Shown here: positions 21,832 through 34,246 of the stretch, in pieces
Layout of the letters: every line of letters begins with the position of its first letter
How positions within the stretch are numbered: the stretch's first letter is position 1
Source of the DNA: Glebionis coronaria
Taxonomy: Eukaryota > Streptophyta > Magnoliopsida > Asterales > Asteraceae
Assembly (NCBI GenBank): GCA_025667525.1
Contig: CM046876.1
Location: 25,259,224 to 25,323,223 of the forward strand
Direction: 5' to 3'
DNA length: 64,000 nt
Made by a program: the position numbers and the translations under genes
Notes under the pieces: model-generated
Seen by the model: only the letters and a program-made list of their open reading frames with translations
Told to the model about the DNA's origin: nothing
The model's database searches: none

Positions 21832-23606
21832 ACAACACCTTTGTACATCTTTTCTCTTCCACTTTTGAACAAGGTGAACCGTCCAATTCTTATGAAGAAG
21901 GTCATCTTTATGTTGATATAAGAGAGTCTGATGAAGAAGATATTGGGAACATGGAGCGTGAGGTTGAGGACACCAGACTTTTTGAAGGAGTAGTTCTCAC
22001 TTCCACAATGAAGAATCACCCCCTTCCCAAATCATTGGTGATGTTATGACTCCAGTTCAGACTAGAAGATCTCATCAAGGTCTTGGTGGGTTTATTGCCA
22101 ATATACATAAGAAGGTTGATACCCCTCTTGTGCAAGCATGTTTGTTTGCCTGTTTTTCTGTCACAAGAGGAACCCAAGAAAATATTTGATGCTCTTAAAG
22201 AACCAAGTTGGGTGGAAGCAATGCAGGATGAGCTTCACCAATTTGCAATTCAGGATGTTTGGGAGCTGGTTGATTGTCCCAGATATGTCAGACCTATAGG
22301 GACAAGATGGGTTCTAAGGAACAAAAGAGATGAAAGAGGCATTGTGGTCAGAAACAAGGCAAGGTTAGTGGCTCAAGGTTATACACAAGAGGAGGGGATA
22401 GAATATGAGGAAGTCTTTGCACCAGTTTCAAGAATTGAAGCTATAAGGATTTTTCTAGCCTATGCATCCTGCATGGGCTTACAGTCTATCAAATGGATGT
22501 CAAGAGTGCTTTCCTCTATGGAACTATTGTTGAGGAAGTTTATGTAATGCAACCTCTTGGTTTTGAGGATCCAGAGCATCCAGACAAAATGTATAGAGTC
22601 AAAAAGGCTATGTATGGTCTTCATCAAGCCCCAAGAGCATGGTATGGTACTTTATCTACCTATTTGGTGGACAATGGATTCAAGAAGGGGCACCATAGAT
22701 CAGACACTGTTTACAAAGAAGAAAGGCAAGGATGTGTTGCTTGTGCAGGTCTATGTTGATGATATCATTTTTGGGTCTACTGATCCAAAGATGAGTGAGG
22801 ATTTCTCCAAGCTTATGATAGACAAATTCAAGATGAGTGCTATGGGGGAGATGAACTTCTTTCTTGGTTTACAAGTTCAGTAGAAAGAAGATGGTATCTT
22901 CATCTCCCAGGATAAATATGTTGCTAAGATCTTGAAGAAGTTTGGCTTTTCTCCACATGAAAAGAGGGCTACTACTCCTATGGATAGAGAACACCCTTGG
23001 GGAAAGATTGGAAATGGGAAAGATGTTGATGTCAGACACTATAGATCCATGATTGGATCCTTGATGTATCTTACTGCCTCCAGACATGATATCATGTTTT
23101 CTGTGTGTGCTTGTGCACGCCATCAAGTGACTCCCAAAGAATGTCACCTTTATGCTGTGAAGAGGATCTTTAGGTACCTAAGATGCTATCCTGGTCTTGG
23201 TTTGTGGTACCCAAAGGATTCCCCATTGGAGCTGATTGCATATTCAGATAGTGATTATGGAGGTGATAAATTTGATAGGAAATCCACAACTGGTGGATGT
23301 CAGTCTCTTGGCAATGTAAGAAACAAACAGTGGTGGCTAATTCCACAACTGAAGCTGAATATGTGGCTGCAGCTGCTTGTTGTGGCCAAGTTTTGTGGAT
23401 TCAGAACCAGCTGTTGGATTATGGGTATAATTTCAAGCATACCAAGATATTTGTGGACAATAACAGCACTTTATGCATCATTAAGAATCCTGTACATCAT
23501 TCTAAAACTAAACACATAGAAATTAGACACCATTTTATAAGAGATTGCTTTGAAAAAGGTTTAATACAACCAGATAGGGTTGACACTGAGGAAAATGTGT
23601 CAGATT

Positions 23607-23611
23607 TATTA
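23607..23611. repeat. target-site duplication of Sirevirus C (left copy)
   Basis: TATTA directly precedes the left LTR of C and recurs at 41600-41604 after the right LTR. Removing C and one copy restores B's RNase H end: SDLLTKPFDAGRFQYLVTS. Confidence 0.93.
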
Positions 23612-23931
23612 TGTTAGAAATACGTTTTTACGTATATTAGAAGTGTCGGCCACTCCACAATATTATTAATGTTGTAATAGCTCGTAGTTAATGTTACTTA
23701 TTAAGTTAAGTAAGAAACCGACCCATGGGCTTGTCATGGGTCAGCCCAAGCCCAAATAAGGCCTTGGATATAAATACCCCTTTCCACCATGGAAAGGGGT
23801 TGGTTGTTGTTCATTTCTTGTTTTCATTTAATAAAAAGACACATAGTTTCTCTCTCACTTTCTCTCTCTAGTTTCTCTCTCTAGAAAACATCAACCCACT
23901 TCATAGATTCATAGGTTATCAAGATTCTACA
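23612..23931 (+). repeat. 5' LTR of Sirevirus C (320 bp)
   Basis: It runs from TGTTAGAAAT to GATTCTACA and has the same length as 41280-41599, with two mismatches by eye (0.6%). TATA box TATAAATA is at 23769-23776. Immediately downstream, 23777-23786 and 23790-23799 form a perfect 10-bp inverted repeat (CCCCTTTCCA, loop CCA). CT-rich repeats (CTCTCTAGTTTCTCTCTC) follow before the 3' end. Confidence 0.95.
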
Positions 23932-23933
23932 TT

Positions 23934-23947
23934 TGGTATCAAGAGCC
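23934..23947 (+). promoter_or_regulatory. primer-binding site of Sirevirus C
   Basis: TGGTATCAAGAGCC lies two bases after the LTR and matches the initiator tRNA-Met complement with one extra base relative to TGGTATCAGAGC. A candidate splice donor, AAG|GTAAAG (cut after 23962), follows 15 bp downstream. Confidence 0.85.
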
Positions 23948-24192
23948 ATGGGGTGATTTAAGGTAAAGATTAGTGTTGTTTTTTAGTTCTTAAGGGTATT
24001 AGTGATTTTTTTAGAAAAATCAACCTTAAATCTTGAAATTTTTGGTGTTTTTGTTGTTGGGATTAGTAGATAAGTGTTGGGCTTAGCTTATTTTGGTAGA
24101 AATCACAAAACTTTTTGTGGTTTTTGATCAAAAATCGGGTTTAAAATCGTTCAAAGCTTGCTTTATTGGTCTCGAAGTGTTTTCTAGGATTA

Positions 24193-24540
24193 TTCCGAAT
24201 TGCCAAAATATTCAGCATAGCCAAATATTCAGCATAGCCAAATATTCCGAATTGCCAACATATTCCGAATAGCCAAAATATTCCGTGTAGCCAAACATTC
24301 CGAATAGTATCTCATTCCGGATAGGTGATCATTCCGCATAAGGTTTATTCCGAGTAAGGGATTATTTCGGATAGTGTATTATTCCGGATTGTGTATTATT
24401 CCGAGTAGGTTATTATTCCGAATAGGGTAGTATTCCGTATAGGGCTATATTCCGAATAGGGTTATATTCCGAATAGGGTAGTATTCCGAATAGAGTTGGA
24501 TTCCGAATAAGGTGTTATTCCGGATAGGGTATTATTCCGA
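24193..24540 (+). repeat. 17-bp tandem array (ATTCCG-NATAG motif) in C leader
   Basis: Twenty-one units start with TTCCG or a one-base variant, at 24193, 24211, 24228 and so on to 24535, almost all exactly 17 bp apart. The consensus is ATTCCGAATAGGGTTAT. The array fills the leader between primer-binding site and gag ATG (24677). The ATTCCG-NRTAG core is the same as in the array at 34247-34955, 10 kb away in the same element. Confidence 0.95.
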
Positions 24541-24676
24541 ATAGGGTTTTTTCGACGATTTTTAGTGGATTTAATCTTGGCTTCTTACACTTTTTACTTC
24601 AACAACACAACACAATTCATAACCTTACTTCACTGCTCGATCAACTGATAATCTTTGTCTCTTTGAAGTGAACAAA

Positions 24677-27600
24677 ATGAATCCGAATTCAGTAATGCCT
24701 CAGATGACATCCCTTACTGATATTTCCGTCATTACGGGAACGGATAATCGCCCTCCAATGCTCATCAAAGAAGTTTTTGAAGCATGGCAAGGCCGGATGA
24801 TGTCATACCTTAAGGGAAAACCGGTATATGGGAGGCTTATGGTCAAGTCAATTCTGAATGGTCCACTTGATTATGGTACCATCGTGGTTAACAATGTGAC
24901 TCGACCAAGGGAGTTTGAAGAACTTACACCAGCTCAACAACTTGTTGCCGATGCGGACGAAAAGGCTCTTCAAACCATTCTCCAAGCTCTTCCACATGAC
25001 ATCTATCGAATGGTAAGTCAGTATACGGTGGCAAAGGATTTATGGGAACGTCTAAAGGTGTTGCTACAAGGTACGTCTCTTACCAAACAGGAGAGGGAAT
25101 GTCAGTTGTATGATCTGTTTGATAGATTCACGTACAACCCAGGGGAAACGCTTCACGACTATTACTTCAGATTCACTACTCTCATGAATGATCTGAATGT
25201 ATACAATCTCGTGATTGCTCCATTCCAGGTTAACACCAAGTTTTTGAATACTTTACCTCAAGCTGAATGGGGTGAGTATATTACCGATGTTAAGTTAACC
25301 AGGGATTTGCATAAGTGCAATTTGGATCAACTCTATGCTTTTCTTCAGCAGCATGAGAAACATGTGATCATGCACCGTTCGCCTCGAGGTATGTACCCTG
25401 ATTATTTAGCTTTGATGGCGAATCAACCAAGCTTGTCACACAACAACACTCCTTATATTTTGGGACATCAAGCCTATCATCCATCACCTTACATGACACC
25501 AACCTTCCCCCAATACTCGATTATACCACAACCACCCACCTCACATCAGCAACAATATCGGTTTAATGCACCTTCACCACACTATGCTTCACAACATCAC
25601 CCTACAAGCATTGCACCTTATGCTCAGTCTTCATATTCTTCTTATCAAGAGAATGCAACATATCCATCAAGCTACTCTGACCACATGAGTGTTCCTTCTA
25701 GTGCTTATATAGCTCAACAAGACCAAGCACTGTATTGTGATGATGATGAAGTCCCCATTCCTGAGTTCAAACAAGGAACTGACCCAGTTGAAGTGTTAGC
25801 TACAATGTCTGCTTATCTCACAAGGACTTTAAGCAAACGAGGATTTAGAGGACCAACTCCTACTAACAATCAGTTGAGGAATTCATCTAATTCTCGCCAA
25901 CAAGCTACTATTAAGAATGGCAGGGTAATGGTTCAACCTATTCAACCTTATCAGGGGAGACCTACTACATCAACCACCAATGCTCGCACGGTCAATCCTG
26001 CTCCAATGGTCAACACTCCTCCACGGGCTAATTCCACAGGCAAGTTGAGAATGATTACATGCTACAACTGCAAGGAAGAAGGTCACATGTCCAGGGATTG
26101 CAAGAAACCCAAGAGGAGAAGGGATGGTCAATGGTTTGCAGAGAAGATTTATCTGGTGAATGCTCAGGCACAAGGAAGGGAACTTGATGAAGAGGAGCTT
26201 GCATTTCTTGCTGATCCAGGGATTGCTGAACAAGACGTTGTCACCACACAGAATGCAGCATACCAAGCAGATGATCTTGATGCGTATGATTCAGACTGTG
26301 ATGAATTTCAATCTGCAAAGACAGCTCTTATGGCAACTATCTCCAGCTTAGGGCCAGAAAAGAGATCTGAGGTACTTATTAATACCACTGATGCTAGTAT
26401 TCAACCACATCAAGTTGTGCAAGAGAGTGCTGATTCGAATGAGTCTTCGGTGGTGAGTCTTTCAAATGAAAAGACAATCAATGATAGTAATATCAATGTG
26501 AGTCCCCAGAATTTGAGTGAATCACAACCGGGAGCCATTTCGCATACGCATACTCCTGCTCAACAAGATTTGGTCATGGTTCCTGCTACATTACTTAGCC
26601 AAATGAATGCTGCACTCTTAGAAACCCTAGCTAAGAATAAGAATTTTTCTGATGAGCTTGCCTTAAGCAACGAGAAAGTTCACACTTTGGAATTAGTGCC
26701 TTCGTCTAGTGTTCTCACAAATCCCGAATATGATCATTTTCGAAACAAACAAATGGGTCATTTGCAAGAAATTGAAACCTTAAGAGCAGATCTTTCTAAT
26801 GAACTTAAAGAAAAAGAGTTAGTGGTCACTAATTTTCAAAAACTTCAAACGGATTTTGAATTACTCGAGTCTAAGAAGAATGAAATGGAAATTAATGCAG
26901 CTAATAAGATCAGAAGTCTAGATTATTTTCTTTTAAGACAATACGCTGCCTCTCAACTAGTGCACTTATTTGATGCTTCGTTTAGAGAATTTAACTTATC
27001 ACGTCAAAAGGGCCTTCCCCCTAACCCACGGTATGCAAAACAAGCTTTAAGCCATAGTCCAAGACTTTATAATGCAACCCAATTAGGTTTGGTCTTAGAC
27101 CCGATTGTTATTTTCGATGATCGCACCAATAAGGATCTAGTTGATGAGAATCGGTCATACAATTTTGCAAAATATCCCGATTGTGATTATTTTAAAATGA
27201 ATCAGGAGCTTGCTAAAACGGATTTTAGAATTCGCTTCCATATGGACAAAGATCTCATTACAGCACCAACCTACATGTTGAATGAAGAAAACCCTAGTAC
27301 ATTTCCTACACTTGTCAAAATGGAAGGTCCTAAGGAAATTCCAAAGGATCTTCCACCTGTTAGCACTGTATGGTTAAACTTGCAAGAGATTAATCAATAC
27401 TTTACTAATTTTGATAAGGTCATTTTGGAATGTACGACTTCAAATGGCCTAAACGCCAGAGAATGGGCTTTCGAACACATGAACAAGGTGTTTAAGAATG
27501 AGATCAATCCATTTGTCGAAAGTCTAAAAGGAAGTTTTGCATCTCTTAAAGAAAATCTTGAGTTTGAAATTGGAGAAGTTCAAAAAGTGTTTTATGAAAT

Positions 27601-28585
27601 GGACACCTCTTACGAACTACAACTAATTGAAAAGGAAAATATTTTATCCGAATATGACCGATTCTTGTCCCAAGTAATTTTGTGTGATGTGCTTACTACT
27701 GTAAATGTCAATTATTCGAATGAGCTTACATTCGCTATGATTAACTGTGATGCTGTGAATATTTGTGATGATGTGTGTGATCTCTCTGTAAATGTTGTTG
27801 ATACTGTAAATGAGGTATATAATCATTCTTGTCACGAATCTAACGCTGAATTTTTAAAGCTACAAGATTCTTACAATTTACTTTCAAAACGCTTTAATCA
27901 AGTCGAACAACATTGTATATCTTTAGAAGTAAAACAACAAACTCAAAATGAGGATCTTTTGATATCTAATGGTTGTGAAAACGGTGTTGAGACGAGTGAC
28001 AAGATGATTGCAATAGTTAAGGCATTAGAGGAAGAGATTATGAGATTGAAGAGAGATGTGTCATCAAATGAAACACTAAAATTGGAACTAGAGGCTGCAG
28101 AGTCTAAAAACCAGGACTTAGAAATTAGACTTTCGTCTATTCTAGGGGAGATGGATCGTGCAAGACAGGGAATGTCCAAACTTTATGGTTCACTAGAAGA
28201 ACGCTTTGCTTTTAATGCGGCACAACAACAATCTTATGTTGAACAATTGAACCAAAAATGTGAGGAAATCTCTGACTTAAACATCCTGCTCATTGACAAA
28301 AACATGGTTTTGGCCGAGTTAAAGGAGACACTTCTTCTCACCCGACAAGAAGCTGTTAATAACTTAGCTACCAACTCTGCACCGTCCTCTAGTGCTCCAA
28401 CAACCAAGTCAGTAGTGCTTTATAAGAACCCGCTCCATAAGAGAAACCCGGTTACCTACGATGATTATATGAGGAACGCAATTAAGCATGTAGATCTTGT
28501 TAGGGATATTTTAGACGATCTTTATGCCTTAGATCCCTCAAGTAGCTACTATTATTCAGCCTATGAATATATTAAGCGTGTTTAA
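24677..28585 (+). CDS. element C gag, 1302 aa, zinc knuckle and long coiled coils
   Basis: ATG 24677 opens the frame ([10 protein letters not shown]...). Residues 1-250 are a UBN2-type gag ([40 protein letters not shown]). About 250-350 is a P/Q/Y/S-rich low-complexity stretch. The CCHC knuckle [14 protein letters not shown] is at about 462-475. About 500-1260 is acidic and rich in heptad-like Leu/Glu, consistent with coiled coils. Very large gags with coiled coils are known for Sireviruses. The product would form the particle and bind RNA. The frame stops at TAA 28583 and TAA 28604, then reopens in the same frame to 29497, so gag may end here or the stop may be secondary. Confidence 0.92.
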   Translation: MNPNSVMPQMTSLTDISVITGTDNRPPMLIKEVFEAWQGRMMSYLKGKPVYGRLMVKSILNGPLDYGTIVVNNVTRPREFEELTPAQQLVADADEKALQTILQALPHDIYRMVSQYTVAKDLWERLKVLLQGTSLTKQERECQLYDLFDRFTYNPGETLHDYYFRFTTLMNDLNVYNLVIAPFQVNTKFLNTLPQAEWGEYITDVKLTRDLHKCNLDQLYAFLQQHEKHVIMHRSPRGMYPDYLALMANQPSLSHNNTPYILGHQAYHPSPYMTPTFPQYSIIPQPPTSHQQQYRFNAPSPHYASQHHPTSIAPYAQSSYSSYQENATYPSSYSDHMSVPSSAYIAQQDQALYCDDDEVPIPEFKQGTDPVEVLATMSAYLTRTLSKRGFRGPTPTNNQLRNSSNSRQQATIKNGRVMVQPIQPYQGRPTTSTTNARTVNPAPMVNTPPRANSTGKLRMITCYNCKEEGHMSRDCKKPKRRRDGQWFAEKIYLVNAQAQGRELDEEELAFLADPGIAEQDVVTTQNAAYQADDLDAYDSDCDEFQSAKTALMATISSLGPEKRSEVLINTTDASIQPHQVVQESADSNESSVVSLSNEKTINDSNINVSPQNLSESQPGAISHTHTPAQQDLVMVPATLLSQMNAALLETLAKNKNFSDELALSNEKVHTLELVPSSSVLTNPEYDHFRNKQMGHLQEIETLRADLSNELKEKELVVTNFQKLQTDFELLESKKNEMEINAANKIRSLDYFLLRQYAASQLVHLFDASFREFNLSRQKGLPPNPRYAKQALSHSPRLYNATQLGLVLDPIVIFDDRTNKDLVDENRSYNFAKYPDCDYFKMNQELAKTDFRIRFHMDKDLITAPTYMLNEENPSTFPTLVKMEGPKEIPKDLPPVSTVWLNLQEINQYFTNFDKVILECTTSNGLNAREWAFEHMNKVFKNEINPFVESLKGSFASLKENLEFEIGEVQKVFYEMDTSYELQLIEKENILSEYDRFLSQVILCDVLTTVNVNYSNELTFAMINCDAVNICDDVCDLSVNVVDTVNEVYNHSCHESNAEFLKLQDSYNLLSKRFNQVEQHCISLEVKQQTQNEDLLISNGCENGVETSDKMIAIVKALEEEIMRLKRDVSSNETLKLELEAAESKNQDLEIRLSSILGEMDRARQGMSKLYGSLEERFAFNAAQQQSYVEQLNQKCEEISDLNILLIDKNMVLAELKETLLLTRQEAVNNLATNSAPSSSAPTTKSVVLYKNPLHKRNPVTYDDYMRNAIKHVDLVRDILDDLYALDPSSSYYYSAYEYIKRV

Positions 28586-28606
28586 TATTGCTTAGCCTAT
28601 TTGCAA

Positions 28607-29497
28607 TAAATAGGTAAACCAGGTTCTGCACTACTCACTAATCGACCCATTGCTGTAACTCCATTCAATAAGACCCCAGGAGCAAAACCGTCATTGGCAC
28701 CATCAAGTAAGGCACCTTTAAAATCTGTTGCTAATGTTCCCACTTTGCCTTCTACAGGATTAAAAGAGTCTACTAAGGCTAAAGGATCGCCACTCAAGAA
28801 AGATAAGATCAAGCCCTCCACTAGTAGTACCAACAAGAAGAAAGTAGAAGCTCACAATAGGAATGTTAATTCAGTTTTAAATAAAAAGAATCATGTTAAG
28901 ACTAAACGCTCTGCGCCTGTGCAGAAGCTTAAACCATTCGTGAATTCTAATTTGAATTGTTGGAATTGTAATGAATGTATGTTTTCCCAACGTCATGATT
29001 TGTGTCTTATTGATCATGTGAATGAAATGAATGCCATTAGGAATAATCTTGAATGGAAGCCAACTGGTAGAACTCGTGCCCAAGTTGGATGGCAATGGCG
29101 TCCCACTGGTAGGACCTTTACATTAGATGGAACAATGTGCTTTTTAACTAGGAATGCATCCATTGAGGTTAGGTCTGAGCGTCCTTTAGTTAGGCACACT
29201 AGCACTCAAGTATGGAAACAACGCCCTTTAATTAGGTCAGCCCCCACTATAGTGCCTATCAGTGAAGAAATACCTCAGGATTTAAGCCAACTAGAATCTA
29301 CACCAGCAACTAGGAAGAAGAAGGCTAGGAAATCTAAGAAACCTAAAGTTAGCAAATCTAAGATTATTAAATTTGTACCTGCTAATAACAAGGAACATTC
29401 AGATTCCGATACCTCTACATTGTCCTCGTCTGGTGATATTTTCAGGTGGTCCAAATCATCCTCTGGTATTTGGACTCCGGTTGTTCAAAGCATATGA
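28607..29497 (+). CDS. element C gag-pol linker (same frame as gag)
   Basis: After two TAA codons the gag frame is open again from 28607 to 29497. It contains basic, Ser/Thr/Lys-rich sequence ([16 protein letters not shown]) and an atypical Cys/His cluster ([20 protein letters not shown], about 28957-29016). [20 protein letters not shown] follows, then a lysine-rich tail, ending [15 protein letters not shown]. The tandem WKPTGR repeats and SSGIW end are, from memory, typical of Asteraceae Sirevirus gag-pol linkers. No ATG starts it, so it is part of gag-pol rather than a separate gene. The protease lies directly downstream in another frame. Confidence 0.7.
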
Positions 29498-32400
29498 CCG
29501 GAGATCGCTCGATGCTCCGAAATTTCGTCAGCAAGTTTCTTGGAACGGTTAAATTCGGTAATGATCATATAGCAAAGATAATGGGGTATGGTGAATATCA
29601 GATTGGAAACGTTACGATTTCAAGGGTATACTATGTAGAAGGTCTTGGTCATAACTTATTTTCAGTAGGACAGTTTTGTGATTCCAACCTAGAGGTTGCT
29701 TTTCGACAACATACTTGTTTCATCCGCAACTTGGAAGGAAAAGACTTGTTGAAGGGATCTCGTGGTGCAAATCTTTATACATTGTCCCTACAAGACATGA
29801 TGGTTGCCTCTCCAGTATGTCTTCTCTCTAAAGCATCTAAGACCAAGTCATGGTTATGGCATCGCAGATTATCTCATCTTAACTTTGATGCTATTAATCA
29901 TCTGGCCAAAAACGAATTAGTTCGTGGTCTTCCAAAGCTCAAATTTCACAAGGTATGTTTCGCGTGTTCAAGAGGGAAAAGTACCAAGAAATCATACAAG
30001 CCCAAAGCTAAAGACACCAATCAAGAAAAACTTCATCTTTTGCATATGGATCTTTGTGGGCCAATGAGAACTGAAAGTGTGAGCGGTAAGAAATTCATTC
30101 TTGTTATTGTGGATGATTTATCCAGGTTTACATGGGTTAGATTTCTACGTACAAAGGATGAAGCACCGAAGGCTATCATCACTTTTCTGAAATTCATTCA
30201 GGTACGTTTGAATACTACTGTCCGCCGTATTCGTACAGATAATGGAACAGAGTTCGTCAACCAGACTCTTCGTGCTTACTATGAAGATGTTGGTATTTCA
30301 CATGAAACATCCGCTGCACGCACTCCACAACAAAACGGTGTCGTTGAAAGACGGAATCGTACGCTTATGGAAGCTGCTAGGACTATGCTGATTTATGCGA
30401 ACGCTCCATTGTTCTTGTGGGCAGAAGCTATATCTACTGCATGTTTCACCCAAAACCGTTCTATCATTCGGAAACGGCATGGAAAAACACCTTACGAGCT
30501 TCTACATGATCGTAAACCCGATGTTTCATTCTTTCATGTGTTTGGTGCTCTTTGTTATCCAAACATTAATAGTGAGAACTTGGGCAAGCTTCAACCAAAA
30601 GCCGATATAGGTATTTTCATTGGTTACTCACCCTCCAAGAAAGCATACCGAATTTACAACCGTCGTCTTGGTAAGATTGTAGAAACTATGGACGCAGATT
30701 TCGATGAGCTGACAGCGATGGCTTCTGAGCAACGCAGCTCTGAACCCGCGCTTCATGAGATGGGAACCGGTGCTATTAGTTCCGGATTAGTTCCCAATAA
30801 TCCTACTTCTACATCATTTTTACCACCTACCAGGCCCGAGTGGGATAAACTGTTTCAACCGTTGTTTGATGAATTCTTTGATCCTCCAAATGATGAAGTT
30901 CCAGCACCTGTAGTGATAGCTCCAATCCTTGAAGTTGTTGCTCAAGCTAATGAAGCTTTATCTAATGCATCTTCAATTAACATTGAACCGGATGCACCTT
31001 TACCAAGTGATTCTCAAACTACACCTGAATCATCACCCTTACTTGTGCCTAATGATGTGGAAGAGGATTCTATTGATCACGATTTGGAATATGCTCACCT
31101 ACAAGAGCTTCCTTTCTTTGGTGTAGCGATACCTGAAAACCCTTCAGCCGCGTCTACCTCAGAAGAAGATCCTTCTATTGTTCACTCCAGACCACCACGG
31201 ATTGAAAATCATAGCACTAAATGGACAAAAGATCACCCAATTAGGAATGTCATTGGAGATCTAGATCGACCAGTCTCTACACGCCATCAATTACAAGAGA
31301 GTGCACTCTATTGCTACTTTGATGCATTTATCTCCGAAGTTGAACCTAAAAATTGGCAACAGGCTATGACTCAATCATCTTGGATTGAATCCATGCAGGA
31401 GGAACTAAATGAATTCCAAAGACTTGAAGTATGGGAATTAGTTCCTCTCCCTGACAAGGTTAACATCCTTACTTTGTTATGGGTTTATAAGGTTAAACTT
31501 GATGAGATGGGTGCAGTATTAAAGAATAAGGCTAGATTGGTTGCTAGAGGATATAAACAAGCCTTGGGTATAGACTTTGAAGAATCTTTTGCTCCTGTTG
31601 CAAGATTGGAGGCTATTAGACTATTCCTTGCGTATGTTGCTCATATGAATATGATCGTCTATCAAATGGATGTGAAGACGGCATTTCTGAATGGTGAACT
31701 AAGGGAAGAAGTCTATGTTAGTCAGCCGGATGGGTTCGTTAGCACGGAGTTTCCTAATCATGTGTACAAGCTTAAGAAGGCTCTCTATGGGTTGAAACAA
31801 GCTCCACGCGCGTGGTATGATCTCCTTTCAACATATCTCATCTCGGAAGGCTTCTCCAAAGGCAAGGTGGACCCCACTCTATTCACTCTCAAGGAGGACA
31901 ACGACATGATTCTGGTACAAATTTATGTTGATGATATAATATTTGCTGCCACTAACATAGAATTGTCAAATCGCTTTGAGAAGATAATGTCCATACGCTT
32001 TCAGATGTCAATGATGGGAAAAATTTCATTTTTCTTAGGATTACAAATTTCTCAGAATCCCAGAGGCATCTTTATTAATAAATCCAAATATGCTCTAGAA
32101 TCTTTAAAGAAATATAACTTTGATAATTGTGACCCCGTGGACACTCCAATGGTGGAGAAATCCAAGTTAGATGAAGATAGGAATGGGACTATTATCGATC
32201 CGAAACTTTACCGTGGGATGATCGGCACCCTTCTCTATCTGACTGCTAGCAGGCCTGATTTGCAATTTGCCGTATGCATGTGTGCCCGGTATCAGGCTCG
32301 GCCTACCGAAAAGCACCTACATGTTGTTAAAAGGATCTTTCGGTATCTCAAAGGAACACTTCATCGTGGTCTATGGTATCCGAAAGATTCCTCCATTGCT

Positions 32401-32907
32401 TTAATATCATACGCAGATGCCGATCATGCTGGGTGTCAAGACACGAGGCGTAGCACTTCTGGATCTGTGCAACTCCTTGGAGACAGATTGATTAGTTGGT
32501 CTTCAAAAAGGCAGAAAAGCGCTGCAATTTCTAGCACAGAGGCTGAATACATCGCCATGTTCGGTTGTTGTGCTCAAGTCCTTTGGATGAGATCACAACT
32601 AACTGACTACGGTTTGGGATTCAACAAAATCCCGATGTATTGTGACAACAAGAGCGTAATTGCCCTTTGCTGCAACTATGTTCAACACTCCCGGGCCAAG
32701 CACATAGACATTCGCTACCATTTCATTAAAGAGCAGGTGGAGAACGAAGTGATCGAGCTGTATTTTGTCACTACTGAGTATCAGCTGGCGGATATGTTCA
32801 CCAAAGCCTTAGATCGAGGACGAATCGAGTTTTTGATCGACAAGCTTGGCATGAAATCATTCACTCCAGCGACTCTCAAAGAATTGGCAGAAGAATCAGC
32901 TGAATAG
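29446..32907 (+). CDS. element C pol: protease, integrase, RT, RNase H (open, frameshifted from gag)
   Basis: The open frame has 1153 codons and no ATG at its start. Protease [13 protein letters not shown] is at about residue 8-20. GAG-pre-integrase [14 protein letters not shown] is near 140. Integrase D, D and E lie in LHMDLCGPM (about 200), RTDNGTEF (about 263) and NGVVERRNR (about 297-305). RT runs about 640-880 with [18 protein letters not shown] and catalytic [11 protein letters not shown] (about 826). RNase H has YADADHAG (about 989), STEAEYIA and YCDNKSVI, ending [16 protein letters not shown]. All catalytic residues are intact. It overlaps the linker frame by 52 nt in the -1 frame; see the proposed 7-bp deletion. 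Lineage: SIRE/Maximus. Confidence 0.94.
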   Translation: MVQIILWYLDSGCSKHMTGDRSMLRNFVSKFLGTVKFGNDHIAKIMGYGEYQIGNVTISRVYYVEGLGHNLFSVGQFCDSNLEVAFRQHTCFIRNLEGKDLLKGSRGANLYTLSLQDMMVASPVCLLSKASKTKSWLWHRRLSHLNFDAINHLAKNELVRGLPKLKFHKVCFACSRGKSTKKSYKPKAKDTNQEKLHLLHMDLCGPMRTESVSGKKFILVIVDDLSRFTWVRFLRTKDEAPKAIITFLKFIQVRLNTTVRRIRTDNGTEFVNQTLRAYYEDVGISHETSAARTPQQNGVVERRNRTLMEAARTMLIYANAPLFLWAEAISTACFTQNRSIIRKRHGKTPYELLHDRKPDVSFFHVFGALCYPNINSENLGKLQPKADIGIFIGYSPSKKAYRIYNRRLGKIVETMDADFDELTAMASEQRSSEPALHEMGTGAISSGLVPNNPTSTSFLPPTRPEWDKLFQPLFDEFFDPPNDEVPAPVVIAPILEVVAQANEALSNASSINIEPDAPLPSDSQTTPESSPLLVPNDVEEDSIDHDLEYAHLQELPFFGVAIPENPSAASTSEEDPSIVHSRPPRIENHSTKWTKDHPIRNVIGDLDRPVSTRHQLQESALYCYFDAFISEVEPKNWQQAMTQSSWIESMQEELNEFQRLEVWELVPLPDKVNILTLLWVYKVKLDEMGAVLKNKARLVARGYKQALGIDFEESFAPVARLEAIRLFLAYVAHMNMIVYQMDVKTAFLNGELREEVYVSQPDGFVSTEFPNHVYKLKKALYGLKQAPRAWYDLLSTYLISEGFSKGKVDPTLFTLKEDNDMILVQIYVDDIIFAATNIELSNRFEKIMSIRFQMSMMGKISFFLGLQISQNPRGIFINKSKYALESLKKYNFDNCDPVDTPMVEKSKLDEDRNGTIIDPKLYRGMIGTLLYLTASRPDLQFAVCMCARYQARPTEKHLHVVKRIFRYLKGTLHRGLWYPKDSSIALISYADADHAGCQDTRRSTSGSVQLLGDRLISWSSKRQKSAAISSTEAEYIAMFGCCAQVLWMRSQLTDYGLGFNKIPMYCDNKSVIALCCNYVQHSRAKHIDIRYHFIKEQVENEVIELYFVTTEYQLADMFTKALDRGRIEFLIDKLGMKSFTPATLKELAEESAE

Positions 32908-34246
32908 TAGTGGTAAACTATTCAGGCGTATCCTTTGTTCGTGATCATGTATATTATCGTAAATATATAAACCACAAAAAGAAAAATACAAAAATATAAA
33001 ACCAAGAAAAACCATAAAAAATATAAAACCTACAAAAACCATAAAAATTATAAAATCAAGAAAAACCAAAAAATATTTTTCGTTTTTTAAAAAATCGGGC
33101 ATGTCTTTTAGTACGGTAATATTTACGGCCTTAGAAATGTCGATCAATATTGACACGATGCCATAAATAGAGTCCGTATAAAAGTTGTACATTTTTAAAA
33201 CATGCCCATTATGGCTTGTAGTTATTTCTGACTGCAACCCGGTTTTCATATTAAAGTCACGTATTTCCTTGGAAAACGTTGGCTCACAACGGGAATTAAT
33301 TTTCTCGGGCATGATTTACAAGCCAAATCATGCAAAGGGATCAAGTTTACTTTACAACTTGGTCTAACACGAGTTAGTGTACGTCTCAGTGCATTAATTT
33401 GTCAAAATAAGAGAAATCTTATTGCCACCACGAATCAATCTTTTCAAGATATTAATTGGAAATGTTTTCATCAATATTTGACTCTTTAAACAATGACTAC
33501 AGCTCTTTAAATAGAACACGGGTCATCGTTTAAGGGGGAGAAAATATTAAATCATCTTCGTCATCAAATCGATTTTCAAAAGTGTTTGTGGAAAATTAAT
33601 TGGCTAACGAGTGGTCTTGCTTTAGAATATGACTTGTGCTTGATCAAGGTGATTGGAATAGCTTTAAGATCTTGGAGATTTGCTAATAGGTTGTGATGCT
33701 TTAAGTTGTGTGAGATGGTCGTGATTAGTTTACCTAAGTAAGGATAAGTTGGCTAAAATAACGATGGTTAAGGAGACTAGAAAAAACAAGGAATAAAAGG
33801 AAAAATTGAAAAGTGTAGGGTTAAAAAATGACAATTTGTAAAAGTTGTTAAATTTTTTTTGACCTAAGTCAAAACAAACCCCCCCCCCCCCCCCCCCCCG
33901 TTTTTCTTTCAGATTCACTGTTTATGTTTTTTTCTCTCCCCCCGCCATTAACAAACACACACTTGAAGCTATCAGACATCTCTGTTTCACTCAAGATAAT
34001 CCTTCTCATTCACTCTTAAGGTATAATCGTCAGTTAATTTGTGGAATTTTCCCTTTAAATCAAATCAATTAACTCATTTTGATTAAGATAAATCAAACTA
34101 GGGTTTCTGCTTAATTAGGGTTATGTGATTTGGGGGTTTTGCCTGGGCTTCACTCGGAATAGATCAAAACTAAGATAGATGGCCTTTAGAACGCTTAAAA
34201 CAAACACTCGCGCTTAATTGGAAGATCATTAGGTGTTTTTAAGTCA
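32908..34246 (+). other. element C spacer after pol
   Basis: Noncoding. It holds an AT-rich repeat (about 32965-33070, units of about 27 bp containing AAAACCATAAAAA), an internal polypurine-tract-like TTTAAGGGGGAG (33529-33540), and a run of 21 C (33879-33899). No ORF of substance is seen. It separates pol from the second repeat array. Confidence 0.8.
33879..33899 (+). repeat. poly-C tract of 21 bases
   Basis: Twenty-one uninterrupted C residues are followed by GTTTTT. In RNA this is a pure poly-C tract and the opposite DNA strand is poly-G. Length may be affected by sequencing or assembly. Confidence 0.9.

Larger units (their letters stand above)
20415..23611 (+). pseudogene. element B pol: linker, integrase C-half, RT, RNase H; deleted and frameshifted
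   Basis: The frame continues from gag. A second CCHC-like CYTCGSFSHLAYKC lies at 20501-20541, followed by a linker rich in SADR/NADK repeats. The text then jumps from a basic linker directly into NGVAERKNRTLIEAARTM (about 21035): protease, GAG-pre-integrase and the integrase residues D and D are missing, leaving only the part from the catalytic E. RT follows in three frames ([56 protein letters not shown] near 22750) with frameshifts near 22005, 22150, 22480 and 22700. A TAG at 22879 replaces Gln. RNase H has NSTTEAEYVAAAACC and VDNNSTLC. The ORF is cut at SDLL by element C and resumes at 41600. Confidence 0.9.

Noticed and set aside
24193..24540. CRISPR-like regular repeat array (also 34247-34955)
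   Set aside because: 17-18-bp units with no unique spacers, inside a plant retrotransposon leader; no Cas genes. These are tandem repeats.
28583..28606. Stop-codon readthrough signal after C gag
   Set aside because: Two closely spaced TAA codons and no recognised readthrough context; may be the natural gag end or decay, undecidable here.
29440..29500. Programmed -1 frameshift site between gag and pol of C
   Set aside because: No slippery heptamer in the overlap, and a 7-bp loss between TATTTGG repeats explains the shift.
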